The position numbers and the translations under genes were made by a program. A model generated the notes under the pieces. It saw only the letters and a list, made by a program, of their open reading frames with translations, ran no database searches and was not told the DNA's origin. A DNA stretch of 64,000 nucleotides from Candidatus Hydrogenedentota bacterium (GTDB taxonomy: Bacteria > Hydrogenedentota > Hydrogenedentia > Hydrogenedentales > JAEUWI01): assembly GCA_019637335.1 (NCBI GenBank), contig JAHBVV010000032.1:19550-83549 (forward strand), written 5' to 3'. Below, piece by piece: positions 45,510 through 54,285 of this stretch (position 1 is its first letter; the number at the start of each line of letters is the position of its first letter).

Positions 45510-45749
45510 TTAATCGGACGCTTCCTCGCCGGCCGGATTCAGGATCCAATCGAAGGCCTTGTCCGCCAGCTTGGCCACCAGGGGCAAGTCGTCGCGCCGG
45601 AAGCTGTCGGTGGATTTCCAATCATCCCCGTCCTTGTAAATCCGGGACAGGTTGACGTTGTAGTAAACGCCCGATTCGGATTGGTTGGCCCAAATCACCG
45701 CCTTGACGGCGCCGATGCGAATTTCGTGTGCTGGTCTGTTCTTTTCCAT
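45510..45749 (-). CDS. small conserved hypothetical, paralogue of 1383-1646
   Basis: ATG 45749 follows AGGAGAAAA at good distance. The 79-residue product contains IRIGAVKAVIWANQSESG, YYNVNLSRIYKDGDDWKS and RRDDLPLVAKLADKAFDWIL, aligning along its length with the protein at 1383-1646. The family is otherwise unknown to me. Here it stands alone, next to small membrane-protein genes, without a DUF932 partner. Confidence 0.82.
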   Translation of the reverse strand: MEKNRPAHEIRIGAVKAVIWANQSESGVYYNVNLSRIYKDGDDWKSTDSFRRDDLPLVAKLADKAFDWILNPAGEEASD

Positions 45750-46113
45750 GATGTTTTCTCCTATGAGAGGTTTATAACGGGTGTGCACACCACGGAGGGG
45801 TTATGCCGAGGGCAAGGAGGAACGTGCGCTTGCGCAGGTAGTTCCTTGACGGAGAAGCGACCCGTCCGTACGCGAAGCGGGTGCTCCCGAATAAACCGGC
45901 GGGAGAAAACCGGAAAAGAACGCGGCATGGGAGACGCATCGGGCGCGGCGGCGGAAACGTCCGCCAAACGAATCGGCGGGCCGCCACGCCAACCACCCGG
46001 AAACAGCGGGATGATTGGGATCGCCAGCGAGGCGCGCCGGCGACGCACGCACCAGCCAACGCGACAGGCTACGATTAGACGCCGCGCCGGACAGCGAGGC
46101 TGATACGTTGCCG

Positions 46114-46136
46114 CCGGGCGGCCCCGGGCCGCCCGG
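46114..46136. repeat. 23-bp GC palindrome, copy 2
   Basis: CCGGGCGGCC and GGCCGCCCGG arms with a 3-nt centre, the same element as 45479-45501 but inverted, about 635 bp away, in gene-free DNA. Confidence 0.6.
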
Positions 46137-46724
46137 CCTTGCGATTTGCGCGCCCGCGCCCGCAAGACGTCGTGGGGCCCTGGTAACATCGCGCGCGCGC
46201 CAGGCGCGCGGAAATGGATAATGGCCGCGACACTGCGGAGCAAGCCGCAAGCCGCCGCCATGGGTTACATAAGATAGATTATCAGACGTTGAACGGGGTG
46301 GTGAAGATCCCCCACTTTGATCGGTCCCCGGCGCGGCATCTGTCAGGATGCTGCCGCTCCAACACCGATGGATACGTACCCAATTGAGCCATGCCGCGAC
46401 TGCGTACGCACATCGTTCCGCTCGGATCAATCACACAACACACCCAAGCGTTGTCGTCACACCCCAACGACAATTGATCGCCTGAATTAAGCGCCGATCT
46501 GGATTTCGTCGAGGCGCATCGCTCGCCATGGTTTGCGCAAAGACTTTCAAGCCTCGCCGAAGTCGTGCTCATGCCGCTCACAATGCCCCGAAAGTTTCGG
46601 GATGCAATCCACGCCCACGTCACGAAAATTGGTACGCCGACAGTGCCCGGTACACGATAATCAATGGAGAGATCATCCCCTCAGGAAATATCGGAGCGGT
46701 AAAGCTCCCCCACTCTCGTCCGAA

Positions 46725-46744
46725 AACTTCGGACGTCCGAAGTT
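46725..46744. promoter_or_regulatory. 20-bp palindrome, candidate parS-like site (copy 3)
   Basis: Exact consensus AACTTCGGACGTCCGAAGTT, extended by AA/TT to a 24-bp perfect palindrome. The left flank CTCCCCCAC is shared with copy 4, 117 bp away. Confidence 0.65.
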
Positions 46745-46841
46745 TTCCTGCGACAACAAGCCAAGCGCCATACGCGACATCCACACCCGCACCACGCGAA
46801 TGCCAGGCACCGGTCTCCGCTCTCCCCCACGCTGATCAAAA

Positions 46842-46861
46842 AACTTCGGACATCCGAAGTT
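46842..46861. promoter_or_regulatory. 20-bp palindrome, candidate parS-like site (copy 4)
   Basis: AACTTCGGACATCCGAAGTT, also extended by AA/TT, 25 bp beyond the stop of the nucleotidyltransferase gene. It has the same left flank as copy 3. Confidence 0.6.
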
Positions 46862-46885
46862 TTCACTACCGAGGGACCGTATGGC

Positions 46886-47659
46886 TCAGGCGGGCTGAAA
46901 CCCCGCGGTTAAGACTTCCAGAATACGTGAAGGATCCATCTGCCGGGGGTTCAATCCGGACGCTTGGCGGATACTCCCCCATTCTGAATTGTTTTCGGGA
47001 AAGGTGTCCAAGAATTCTTGCAGGTCTGAATGAACCGAGCGGGGTATGGTCAGCTGCTGATCCGGTGCGAGAAGCAATGACAGTTTGAACACATCATTCC
47101 GGTGTTTCTTGATGTGCTTCTCGTCGACGTGATCGCCCTCCCGGCGCCGGTTGTTCAGATCCAGAAAGGCCTTGGCCTTGAGCAGAATGAGGCCTTCGGG
47201 AGACAACAGCGGCAACCCTTCACGCATGCGTTTATTGTCTCGCACGACGCCATAGTAGTCGTCATCCATGAGGATTGCCGACAGACTCGATGCATCTTCG
47301 CCGGCGGGAATTGGAATTATCTCCGGAGATCCCCGAAGTTCCAGCGTCGCCGGCGCGCGGGAGAAGATTTCGAGCATCGTTGGATAGTCTTCCTTCGGCG
47401 CCGTGAAACGATAATAGACCCTCTCCCCCGTGTTCTTCCGCAAATTGTCGTAGCCGCCGTCTTTCACGAATTGCCAGAAGTGGCCGAGAAACTGATCGTC
47501 AATGTCTTCAACGAATAAGACCAGGTCGAAGTCTTTCGTAGCCCGCGGCCTCATGTCTGCTTCTTCGAGCCATTGCATGGCCGCAACGCCACCAATCAGG
47601 ACGAAGTTGTCTGCGTACGCGCTGAAGTGATCGCGAAAGCGTTCGAGTCCTTTGATCAT
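46886..47659 (-). CDS. AbiEii-like nucleotidyltransferase toxin
   Basis: The 257-residue product shows FVLIGGVAAMQWLEEADMRP then RATKDFDLVLFVEDID: the GG-x-A motif followed by D-x-D (DFDLVL) of nucleotidyltransferases, with later LSPEGLILLKAKAFLDLNNR (a conserved Lys region) and helical remainder. It starts by ATGA overlap with the upstream HTH gene, as in AbiE-type pairs where the antitoxin gene comes first. The toxin would transfer nucleotides to tRNA or another target. The length is close to the family norm and no damage is visible. Confidence 0.85.
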   Translation of the reverse strand: MIKGLERFRDHFSAYADNFVLIGGVAAMQWLEEADMRPRATKDFDLVLFVEDIDDQFLGHFWQFVKDGGYDNLRKNTGERVYYRFTAPKEDYPTMLEIFSRAPATLELRGSPEIIPIPAGEDASSLSAILMDDDYYGVVRDNKRMREGLPLLSPEGLILLKAKAFLDLNNRRREGDHVDEKHIKKHRNDVFKLSLLLAPDQQLTIPRSVHSDLQEFLDTFPENNSEWGSIRQASGLNPRQMDPSRILEVLTAGFQPA

Positions 47660-48645
47660 TCTATAACCTCTATAAGTTGCTCAAGGGCGGCCTGAACGCG
47701 TTCGTCGGGATCCTCGCGAAAGCAAAGAAAGAGCGACAAGGGGTCCACGGCCGCGCCAATGGCCAGCGCCCTGGGTGAATAGGCCCACGTCTCAATGATC
47801 GCCCGGGCGTCTTCCTCAAGTTCTGTTATTTCAATTCTGCCTTGCTCTCGTGCCTTGCGGAACTCTACTTCACTCATCGCGACTGTGAGAAGTTCATTCG
47901 ACAGGATATCGGTTCGCTTTGACAACGCAGTCAACCCGGCGCGAAACGAAGTCTTGATCTGCTCATCCAATTCGCTCGCAAGGAGTGTCTTCTTGACCGG
48001 GGCGCGCATGTAAGGAAGGGCTGTCCGCCAGAGTTCCGGCGGCGTGGCGCGAAAGCGGATTCTTTTCTCACGTCCGACGCGGATCCGTTCGCAGAGTTCC
48101 AAGGAGACCAGTTCGTCGACGGCCTGTGAAATGGCCATGGGCGTATACCCGAGTATTCCGGCGATATGCGCTAGAGGCCGTTCTGTGATGTCGTGAGAAA
48201 GCAGATGGCGTAGCACAACGACCTGGGCCACCCAACTCATGGTTTTCATTTCCCCATTCGTGCGCGCAGGAAAGCGCTCCCGCAGATCCGTCAGCAGCAT
48301 GGGCATATACATTTGCCGGTGCGGGACGATGAAGGGAACCTGTTTCTGAATGAGCCGCCGCCGCTCATAGGATTTGATTTGAGGAAGCACAAGGACAACG
48401 GTTGCGCCCAACTTGGTCTGGATAGCTTCCCGCTGTTTGGCCAATCTGGCCAGATCGAGTTTGCCATGGAAATCGGCCAGCGCAACAAGGACATTCTCTC
48501 CGAAGAGATTTAACTGGCGGATTTCGAGCTCGGTCGTCAGGTACAGGGGAAGGGCAGCCAGGGAGTTCTTGGCCAACGGATGGATTTCCGGCCGCGCTTC
48601 GAGGGTCGCGGCCAAGTAGGATTTCAGTTCGTCCAGTAGGCTCAT
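47656..48645 (-). CDS. HTH antitoxin/regulator of the AbiE-like pair
   Basis: The 329-residue product has an N-terminal mixed domain with TTELEIRQLNLFGENVLVAL and IKSYERRRLIQKQVPFIVPH, then a winged HTH (about 150-205: RPLAHIAGILGYTPMAISQA, VDELVSLELCERIRVGREKR), and a helical C-terminus. The first domain resembles that of larger AbiEi-like transcriptional antitoxins. It overlaps the toxin gene by 4 nt. A good sigma-70-type promoter with an embedded inverted repeat lies 30-60 bp upstream, consistent with autoregulation. Confidence 0.85.
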   Translation of the reverse strand: MSLLDELKSYLAATLEARPEIHPLAKNSLAALPLYLTTELEIRQLNLFGENVLVALADFHGKLDLARLAKQREAIQTKLGATVVLVLPQIKSYERRRLIQKQVPFIVPHRQMYMPMLLTDLRERFPARTNGEMKTMSWVAQVVVLRHLLSHDITERPLAHIAGILGYTPMAISQAVDELVSLELCERIRVGREKRIRFRATPPELWRTALPYMRAPVKKTLLASELDEQIKTSFRAGLTALSKRTDILSNELLTVAMSEVEFRKAREQGRIEITELEEDARAIIETWAYSPRALAIGAAVDPLSLFLCFREDPDERVQAALEQLIEVIE

Positions 48646-48669
48646 TGGATGCCAATCATAAAATTATCT

Positions 48670-48707
48670 ATGCACACTAAAATAACAAGATTTATTGTGC
48701 ATGTCAA
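48670..48707 (-). promoter_or_regulatory. promoter and operator of the AbiE-like pair
   Basis: The minus strand has -35 TTGACA (48707-48702), a 17-bp spacer and -10 TATTTT (48684-48679). The expected leader is about 27 nt. Inverted arms ATGCACA (48670-48676) and TGTGCAT (48696-48702) bracket the -10, a likely autorepressor site. Confidence 0.75.
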
Positions 48708-48829
48708 GCTTTACTTATGATTGGCGCCGTCGTATCCCAAGGGTTCAATATTGAAGAAACATCCGTCCTCAGAGAATCCCGGTTCGACTATTGCATTACA
48801 GCGGGTTCGATTCACGCGGGCGATGAAAG

Positions 48830-48849
48830 AACTTCGGACGTCCGAAGTT
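48830..48849. promoter_or_regulatory. 20-bp palindrome, candidate parS-like site (copy 5)
   Basis: Exact consensus AACTTCGGACGTCCGAAGTT, extended by G/C to 22 bp, in the gap upstream of the AbiE-like promoter. Confidence 0.65.
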
Positions 48850-48856
48850 CTCCCCC

Positions 48857-49321
48857 CTACACCCCCGCTGACCGCTGACGTTGCCGGCGGCCTCTTGCCG
48901 CAACCTTAACCTCGGTAAGGGCATTGGCAACACGTGCGTAAACGTCTGCTTCCCGGCCGAGGTCTTCGAGCCGAACTACCACCGCAAAAGGAACAGGTTG
49001 GGTTTTCCGTTGCCAGCGCTTGTACGAAGCAATGGCACGTGTATAGTGGCCATCGCTGTGGGCCGCCTTATGCTCCGTCCATTCCAGGAAGTCGTGCTGC
49101 ACCGTGCCTCGCGACCGCCGCTGTACTCCGTAGCAGAACCGTAGTTCGTTTGGAAGATCCGGCGAAGGCTTATCGTCATCGTGATTTGCTACACCGTCGA
49201 GAACCGAACCTTGCTTGCCCTCGTCCTCTTGACGGATCATGCCATCAATAACCGGATCGCGACTGATGTCACCATCTGTCGGGATAGCCGCCTGCCCCTC
49301 GGGGCCTTCGGCGCCGGCCAC
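48857..49321 (-). other. doubtful open frame, possible gene remnant
   Basis: 154 codons with only a GTG start and no SD. The middle (NELRFCYGVQRRSRGTVQHD, GHYTRAIASYKRWQRKTQP, PFAVVVRLEDLGREADVYAR) looks more protein-like than a random frame, so this may be the decayed end of a gene. I recognise no family. Confidence 0.25.
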
Positions 49322-49381
49322 GGACCTTCATGGCAGGGCCGGGCGCGGCGTGCGTGATCCTCTTGCGGCCACGGTCTTGCG

Positions 49382-50860
49382 TCAGTCCGCACGCTGTGGA
49401 TGGTGGTCGAGCAGGCGGCCCGCCGGGTCCGCGAGCCAGTTCAGGTACTCCTCGAGATTGGTGTAGCCATCACCGGTGCGGTCGTGGTTGCGGTCGTTGG
49501 AATCCCCGGGGTCGAGGCCATGTTCAGTTTCCCACCAGTCGGGCATACCATCGCCGTCGGTGTCGGATGGTGGCGGGAGAGAGCGCAGTACCGGCCAGCC
49601 GCCCACGTCTTCCGGGCTGTCGATAATGCCAGTGGCGGCGCCCCGCGTTCCACCATAGGTTGCCGTCCCCTGCCGGACCTCCTCGACAAGGCGCCGGTCA
49701 ATGGCGTCACGAGCGTGGGAGGCGCCGGCCCCATCGAGGACCGACAGATAAGCCTCCGCGGCGGGCTGCTCCCCGTGCAACGGGGGGAAATCGTGCGGGG
49801 CCGGCACAAGCGAGTCCGGTCCGGCTCCCTTCCGGAACTCGATCCCGAGGTGATTATCCTCGCTCAACGCTGGATAACCCTCGACATGGTTCCCAGAAAC
49901 ATAGAACCGTGGCGCGACTTCCAATTCCCCCTTCATCGGGGGATCATTCCATATCTGATATATGATAAAGACCTCTGGACGGCCCGCGTTCGGCCCGGGC
50001 TTGTAGTAGTTGTTGGCCCAGTTTACGTAGGCGTTGGAGCCGTCATAGCTGGCGCGGCTGGGGCAGTTGTAGATGACGTTGTTGCGAAAGTCCACCTTGC
50101 TGTGCGCGCGCCAGGCGATCTTTGGGCCGCGGTTGTTAAGGTGTGCGTAGAGGTTGTGGTGCAGCGACTCGCGCCGCCCGCGAATCACGCTGCCAAAAGC
50201 GCGGTTTCGGATGCCTTCCACGCGCGGCACGTTGTAAAGGCCTTCCGAGATGATGCACCACTGAATGGTAATCAGGTCGGTGACGCCGGCTTCGGTCTCC
50301 TGGACCGAGCCATAGGCCGGAGAGGAACTGGACAGGATCTCGTCCACCCCCCAGCTCGCGGTTACGTGGTCAAGAATGACATTGCGCCCCGCATGGATGC
50401 GAACCGCGGTATCCGCCCGCCCGGCACGGTCTCCCAAGCGCGAGCGGATATATCGGATGATCACATGATCGTTGCCCACAACCAGGCCATGATCGCGCAG
50501 AGTGATGCCGTCCCCCGGGGCGCTCTGTCCAGCAATGGTGATATACGGGGCGTCCACCGAAAGCGTACTTTCTAGAGCGATGGTTCCCGAAACCCGGAAG
50601 AGTATGGTGCGCGGACCATCGGCGGATTCAAGGCCGAGGCGCAGTGAGCCGGGGCCGCCATCGTCCAGATTTGTCACGTAATAAACGTCCCCTCCACGTC
50701 CGCCGAGCGCATGACGCCCAAAGCCCTCCGCTCCGGGGAAGGCGAGTTGCGGGCCCGCATCCGAGGCCGCGCCCAGATATTCCGCGCGCAAGCCGGAAGG
50801 CGGCCAAACAAGCAGGATCGCCATGCAGGCGAAAATGGTCAAGCGACTTGACGGTTTCAT
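49382..50860 (-). CDS. secreted pectate-lyase-like beta-helix protein with EF-hand-like tail
   Basis: ATG 50860 follows GGGGAG. The 492-residue product has a signal peptide (LTIFACMAILLVWPPSGLRA). A PL1-like start follows (AFPGAEGFGRHALGGRGGDV, YYVTNLDDGGPGSLRLGLES), then a right-handed beta-helix (ITIAGQSAPGDGITLRDHGL, ILDHVTASWGVDEILSSSS, ISEGLYNVPRVEG, VDFRNNVIYN). The C-terminal DTDGDGMPDWWETEHGLDP and NHDRTGDGYTNLEEYLNWL form a calcium-binding EF-hand/TSP3-like pair common in such secreted proteins. It probably cleaves pectin-like polysaccharide outside the cell; exact substrate unknown. It is an ordinary chromosomal-type function among accessory genes. Confidence 0.9.
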   Translation of the reverse strand: MKPSSRLTIFACMAILLVWPPSGLRAEYLGAASDAGPQLAFPGAEGFGRHALGGRGGDVYYVTNLDDGGPGSLRLGLESADGPRTILFRVSGTIALESTLSVDAPYITIAGQSAPGDGITLRDHGLVVGNDHVIIRYIRSRLGDRAGRADTAVRIHAGRNVILDHVTASWGVDEILSSSSPAYGSVQETEAGVTDLITIQWCIISEGLYNVPRVEGIRNRAFGSVIRGRRESLHHNLYAHLNNRGPKIAWRAHSKVDFRNNVIYNCPSRASYDGSNAYVNWANNYYKPGPNAGRPEVFIIYQIWNDPPMKGELEVAPRFYVSGNHVEGYPALSEDNHLGIEFRKGAGPDSLVPAPHDFPPLHGEQPAAEAYLSVLDGAGASHARDAIDRRLVEEVRQGTATYGGTRGAATGIIDSPEDVGGWPVLRSLPPPSDTDGDGMPDWWETEHGLDPGDSNDRNHDRTGDGYTNLEEYLNWLADPAGRLLDHHPQRAD

Positions 50861-51268
50861 ACTCGTCGCTCCCCGGGGTGTTTCGTTTCCTGCGATTCGT
50901 TTCGACGCTGGCGCGGCGGCGGCGGTGAGCCCAGCGCTACCGCATGCTGGTGCTTGTTAACCGCTCCAATGTTACCTTGTCAACGCACCTCCATTATAGC
51001 CACCAATTCAGACTCTCCGCCGTATAACGCAACATCACCGTCACCGACGGCCTCGACGCCGCGTGATGGTGGGCTCGCGAAAGAAGCCGGTGTCCCCCCG
51101 CGGGATGGCATGTACACGGGACCAGCGCGACCGGATACGTCCGGCCAGTCAGGCGAGAACCTCCAGCGAGCCCGCGCTTGCAATCCGTACCCCGCGCGCA
51201 GCTTCCCACGCCTATCGGATCGGCTTCCGAGTCGGAGGGTGTCGCCTTCGGAGATCCGAAGCCTTTCC
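50861..51268. other. intergenic region upstream of the lyase
   Basis: About 400 bp. 50870-51000 probably holds the lyase promoter on the minus strand; no clear boxes are visible. 51180-51268 is palindrome-rich and includes a variant TTCGGAGATCCGAA of the palindrome core (51247-51260) and a stretch similar to 25730-25760. Confidence 0.4.
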
Positions 51269-51567
51269 AGGCGGGATACTTTTTCTTAGAAAACCTCGTT
51301 CACCGCCGCGAAGGCAAGGACGTTCACGATCTGGTGTACATCCTGCAACGCGCTGGCGGCGAAGCCGCCGGGGTCAGGCAGTCGGTACGACCCGAAGAGC
51401 TTAAAGCCGATGCTTTCGTCCATGCCATGAAGACGCTTCGCGGAAATTTTGAAAGTCCAGGCGAGGATGGCCCCGTGCGTTATGCGCGTTTCCTTCCGGA
51501 TGCGCCGGATACGGCTATTCAGGCTTTCGCGGCGGTGAACGAGTTTTCTGAATCGCTTCCTTCCTGA
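51269..51567 (+). pseudogene. C-terminal fragment of an AbiEii-like nucleotidyltransferase
   Basis: The frame FFLENLVHRREGKDVHDLVY, then ILQRAGG, and later FVHAMKTLRGNFESPGEDGP and VRYARFLPDAPDTAIQAFA is the usual C-terminal half of AbiEii/DUF1814 toxins (the R/HR-x-x-KD-x-x-DL motif and a GP-x-x-YARFL tail). The N-terminal catalytic half is missing; upstream sequence is palindrome-rich and unrelated. The fragment cannot act as a toxin. A related palindrome lies 62 bp after its stop, as at the truncated copy near 25.8 kb. Confidence 0.7.
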
Positions 51568-51628
51568 ATAGTAAGCCGCGAGCAGGGCAGGTGCGTGGCC
51601 GCGAGGCGACATCGTGCGCCCGTTTCCG

Positions 51629-51650
51629 TTGGCCCGTTAGGGCCATCGGA
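51629..51650. repeat. palindromic repeat shared with 25771-25790
   Basis: TTGGCCCG-TT-AGGGCC followed by ATCGGA. It differs from the 25.8-kb copy only at the loop. Both copies lie next to broken AbiEii genes. Confidence 0.5.
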
Positions 51651-51710
51651 GGCGCAGTATGCTACCCGCGGGCCTTCCGTGGCGAGAGGACACGACTGGC
51701 CCCGTTTCAA

Positions 51711-51730
51711 AACTTCGGACGTCCGAAGTT
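51711..51730. promoter_or_regulatory. 20-bp palindrome, candidate parS-like site (copy 6)
   Basis: Exact consensus AACTTCGGACGTCCGAAGTT, at the end of a parB gene fragment, in the position corresponding to the site within the intact parB. Confidence 0.65.
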
Positions 51731-51795
51731 CCTGCCGGCGCGCGGGGGGAGGGTGAGGATGCGTAAGATGTCGCTGACCTGGGATTTCTGGTAGG
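51711..51795 (-). pseudogene. internal fragment of parB
   Basis: On the minus strand it reads QVSDILRILTLPPRAG before losing frame, matching WVSDMLRILSLPPALQQ of the ParB at 59421-60296, and the DNA matches on through the palindrome. Only about 85 bp remain. Confidence 0.7.
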
Positions 51796-51931
51796 CGTTG
51801 GCCAACGTCACTCTGTTAGGATGGGCACGTACCGCTCTCGGGTATTGGTCGGCTTATCTCGGTCTAGATGATGATTCCCCGTGACGTTGCGTTTCGGTCA
51901 ATGGGACCGCGCCTCCTGAAGGAGTCTCGTG

Positions 51932-54040
51932 ATGTATCGGCTTCGCTTTGTCTATCTGACGCTGCTCTCATGTGGCCTGATTCCGGTTTCGCTCGCGGGA
52001 GCGCAGGAACGGGCCGTATTGGAAAACAGCCAATTGGGTCTGACTTTCGACGCGACTTCTGGCACGCCGATTGCCTTGGAAAACAAGCTCACGGGCGAAA
52101 CCTACGGCATTGCGGGGGATCCGGTGGTGGTGGAGGCGGTAGCGTTTCGCTTCGATTCGTCGGAAGCCCGTGTGGCGTCGGTTGCCTTGTCGGATGAGCT
52201 CTTCCGGGTGCACTATGCGACCGATGCCGTGGCGGTTGAAGTCACCTACCACCTGCGCGCGAATGATCATTTCCTGGAGAAGCGGGTCGTTCTCATTCCC
52301 GCTCAGGCTACGGGCGTGACGCGTGTGGTGGTAAGCAGCCCCACGATCGCATATGCGGGTCTCGGCGTGGTTGAGTATCGCTATCCGAAGTTCGGCCGGA
52401 CCGCGGGCGCCGAACCCTCCCGCACGTATTTTGGCCGCACGGAGAAAGGTGGATTCTTCGCAGGCGTTGCGGAGCCATTCGACGCTTCGAACGCCAGTGG
52501 TAACCGGCTTACACTTGCCTATGCGCCTTCGTTGAAGGTGGGCGCGGGTCAGCGCTTCGCGTGCGAGCCCGTCTACCTCGGCGTATACAAGCGGTCGCCC
52601 GACGACCAGGCATCCGACGGGTTGCCGCTCTGGTCGGAGTCCAAGGCGATGGTGGCCATGACGTCCACGGTACTGGGGCCCCCTCGTCACGGTCTTGTGC
52701 CCATGGCTTGTGGCTGGCACAGCGAAATGAGCCAGAACGGCTATGCAACGCTGGCGGAAGTCGAGGCGGACATGGCCTCGCTCGATTTCCTGGCCGCCTG
52801 CGGCATTGACTGGCTGTCGGACAGCCACCCCTGGGGCGGCGAGACCGAGAAGCTGCACAATCTTACAGCGGGAGACCCGTTTGAGATCGGCCCCTTCAAC
52901 CGGCGGTTTCTCGAACATGCGCAGGCGCGCGCCGTGCGCGTCGCGATGTGGCCCACAATGAACAACAGCCACCCCTGGTCCAAACTGGGGAAAGCCCTTC
53001 GTCCGGACAGGCCGGACTGGCTGATGACCCGCGCACCCAAAGAGGGCGAATCCCCGCTTCTATCCCGTAATCCGGCCAACTGCCTGGCCAACACGGAATT
53101 CCTCGACTGGCTGATCGAAATCAATCTCCAGGGCCTTTCCAGCGGCTTCCATGCGTCGTGGGCCATAGACGGGAGCTTTTTTGGCGATGGCGGCTGGTTT
53201 ACCTCTATTGTGCCCGCGGACTGCACCGCCGATACGCACGACCACCTTCCGGGCGACTCGAACTACGCCTGCCAGCGCGCCCTGGGCCGCCTGATCGACG
53301 CAGTGCGGGAGGCGCATCCGGCCATGTACATTTTCACCTGCCGCCCACCCATGGATCTGGGGGTGTGGTCGCTGCAGAATGTGGACGTCTGCTTTACGCT
53401 ACTGGAAAGCGGCACGGCGGACGAGGAGGTGTCTCCGCTTCCCGGCCTGTCCGGACAGCCGCTGAACGTAGTGGCCGGTGACCACATTCGAACCTGGTCG
53501 CGCGCGCGCGTGCACCATGATTTCTTCCCCCATTATGTGGATCAGCCCCTGCTTTTCCCCAGCCGTTCCGCCGCGCATGATCGCGCGCCCAACTGGCCGC
53601 GCGGGAATCTGGATTACATTCTCCTGAGCGCAATATCGTCCTCGCCCAATCAGTTGTATTATATGCCGACCAAGACGGGGATTCCAGAGGAAGATCGGGC
53701 CGAGATCCAGCGGTGGCTCGATTGGGGCCGCAAGAATGAGGAATATCTCAAGGTGAGAAATGACCTGCCGGGGTGGCCTGCGGCGGGGCGCGTGGACGGC
53801 TCCGCACACATCGCCGGCGACAGGGGTCTGGTCTTCTTGTTCAATCCCAACCCTGAACCTGTAAGCGGCGAGTTTGCTTTGACGGCGGAAAGCATCGGGC
53901 TTGAAGCCAGCGGTTCGCTGCGCGTGGAACAGGTGTACCCGAAGTCGGACCTGCACAAAGAATTCCAGGGCGGGCAGGTGGTTCGGTGGGAGGTTCCCGC
54001 GGAGTCCCCCGTCGTGCTCCGCATTTCACCAGCACGATGA
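51932..54040 (+). CDS. secreted glycoside-hydrolase-like protein
   Basis: ATG 51932 lies 7 nt after AAGGAG; a GTG immediately before it is in frame. The 702-residue product has a signal peptide (LTLLSCGLIPVSLAGAQ). A beta-sandwich-like N-terminal domain (25-245) has carbohydrate-enzyme character (VEVTYHLRANDHFLEKRVVL). A barrel-like middle (255-590) has CGIDWLSDSHPWGG, AVRVAMWPTMNN, HASWAIDGSFFGDGGW and IFTCRPPMDLGVW, and a small beta domain ends the chain (GLVFLFNPNPEPVSGEF). The order resembles GH36/GH97-type alpha-galactosidases, with Asp residues at barrel strand ends as possible catalysts. Exact family and substrate are unknown. With the neighbouring lyase it suggests polysaccharide degradation. 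Confidence 0.8.
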   Translation: MYRLRFVYLTLLSCGLIPVSLAGAQERAVLENSQLGLTFDATSGTPIALENKLTGETYGIAGDPVVVEAVAFRFDSSEARVASVALSDELFRVHYATDAVAVEVTYHLRANDHFLEKRVVLIPAQATGVTRVVVSSPTIAYAGLGVVEYRYPKFGRTAGAEPSRTYFGRTEKGGFFAGVAEPFDASNASGNRLTLAYAPSLKVGAGQRFACEPVYLGVYKRSPDDQASDGLPLWSESKAMVAMTSTVLGPPRHGLVPMACGWHSEMSQNGYATLAEVEADMASLDFLAACGIDWLSDSHPWGGETEKLHNLTAGDPFEIGPFNRRFLEHAQARAVRVAMWPTMNNSHPWSKLGKALRPDRPDWLMTRAPKEGESPLLSRNPANCLANTEFLDWLIEINLQGLSSGFHASWAIDGSFFGDGGWFTSIVPADCTADTHDHLPGDSNYACQRALGRLIDAVREAHPAMYIFTCRPPMDLGVWSLQNVDVCFTLLESGTADEEVSPLPGLSGQPLNVVAGDHIRTWSRARVHHDFFPHYVDQPLLFPSRSAAHDRAPNWPRGNLDYILLSAISSSPNQLYYMPTKTGIPEEDRAEIQRWLDWGRKNEEYLKVRNDLPGWPAAGRVDGSAHIAGDRGLVFLFNPNPEPVSGEFALTAESIGLEASGSLRVEQVYPKSDLHKEFQGGQVVRWEVPAESPVVLRISPAR

Positions 54041-54107
54041 CCAGCAATTCATACTTGCGCCGGGGCCACCTGTTTCGGGCGCGGGCAGAGGGAACGGGGT
54101 GTATTTC

Positions 54108-54205
54108 TACCCCAGACTCTCCAGCGCCTGGAGCAGTATCGCCTTCACCGACGACTTGGACACCGGGCCCTTCTTGAAGGTCACGGCTACGGTCGCGCTG
54201 GGCAG
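54108..54205 (-). pseudogene. 3' fragment of parB
   Basis: The minus strand encodes LPSATVAVTFKKGPVSKSSV then KAILLQALESLG and a stop, nearly identical to the last 32 residues of ParB at 59421. Similarity ends at about 54205. No upstream part of the gene is present. Confidence 0.8.
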
Positions 54206-54285
54206 AGCGAGCGGCATGACCAAGCTCAAGGGCTTCCGCCAACCCGAAACACTGGTCGTCCCTTCGGCGGCCATCACACGCGGGG

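Larger units (their letters stand above)
45750..46885. other. intergenic region with palindromes and no convincing gene
   Basis: 1.1 kb. 45780-46250 is GC-rich with short hairpins, including the second 23-bp GC palindrome. 46260-46700 has open frames without start/SD support; the stretch near 46280-46330 may be the edge of a lost insertion sequence, but no transposase is readable. 46709-46865 contains two copies of the 20-bp palindrome. Confidence 0.55.

Noticed and set aside
46282..46623. 113-codon minus-strand frame near 46.3 kb
   Set aside because: Many Cys/Ser/Arg, no SD and no family. It might be the edge of a lost insertion sequence, but nothing readable supports that.
49400..50575. 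391-codon plus-strand frame
   Set aside because: Antisense to the pectate-lyase-like gene, which has a signal peptide and clear motifs.
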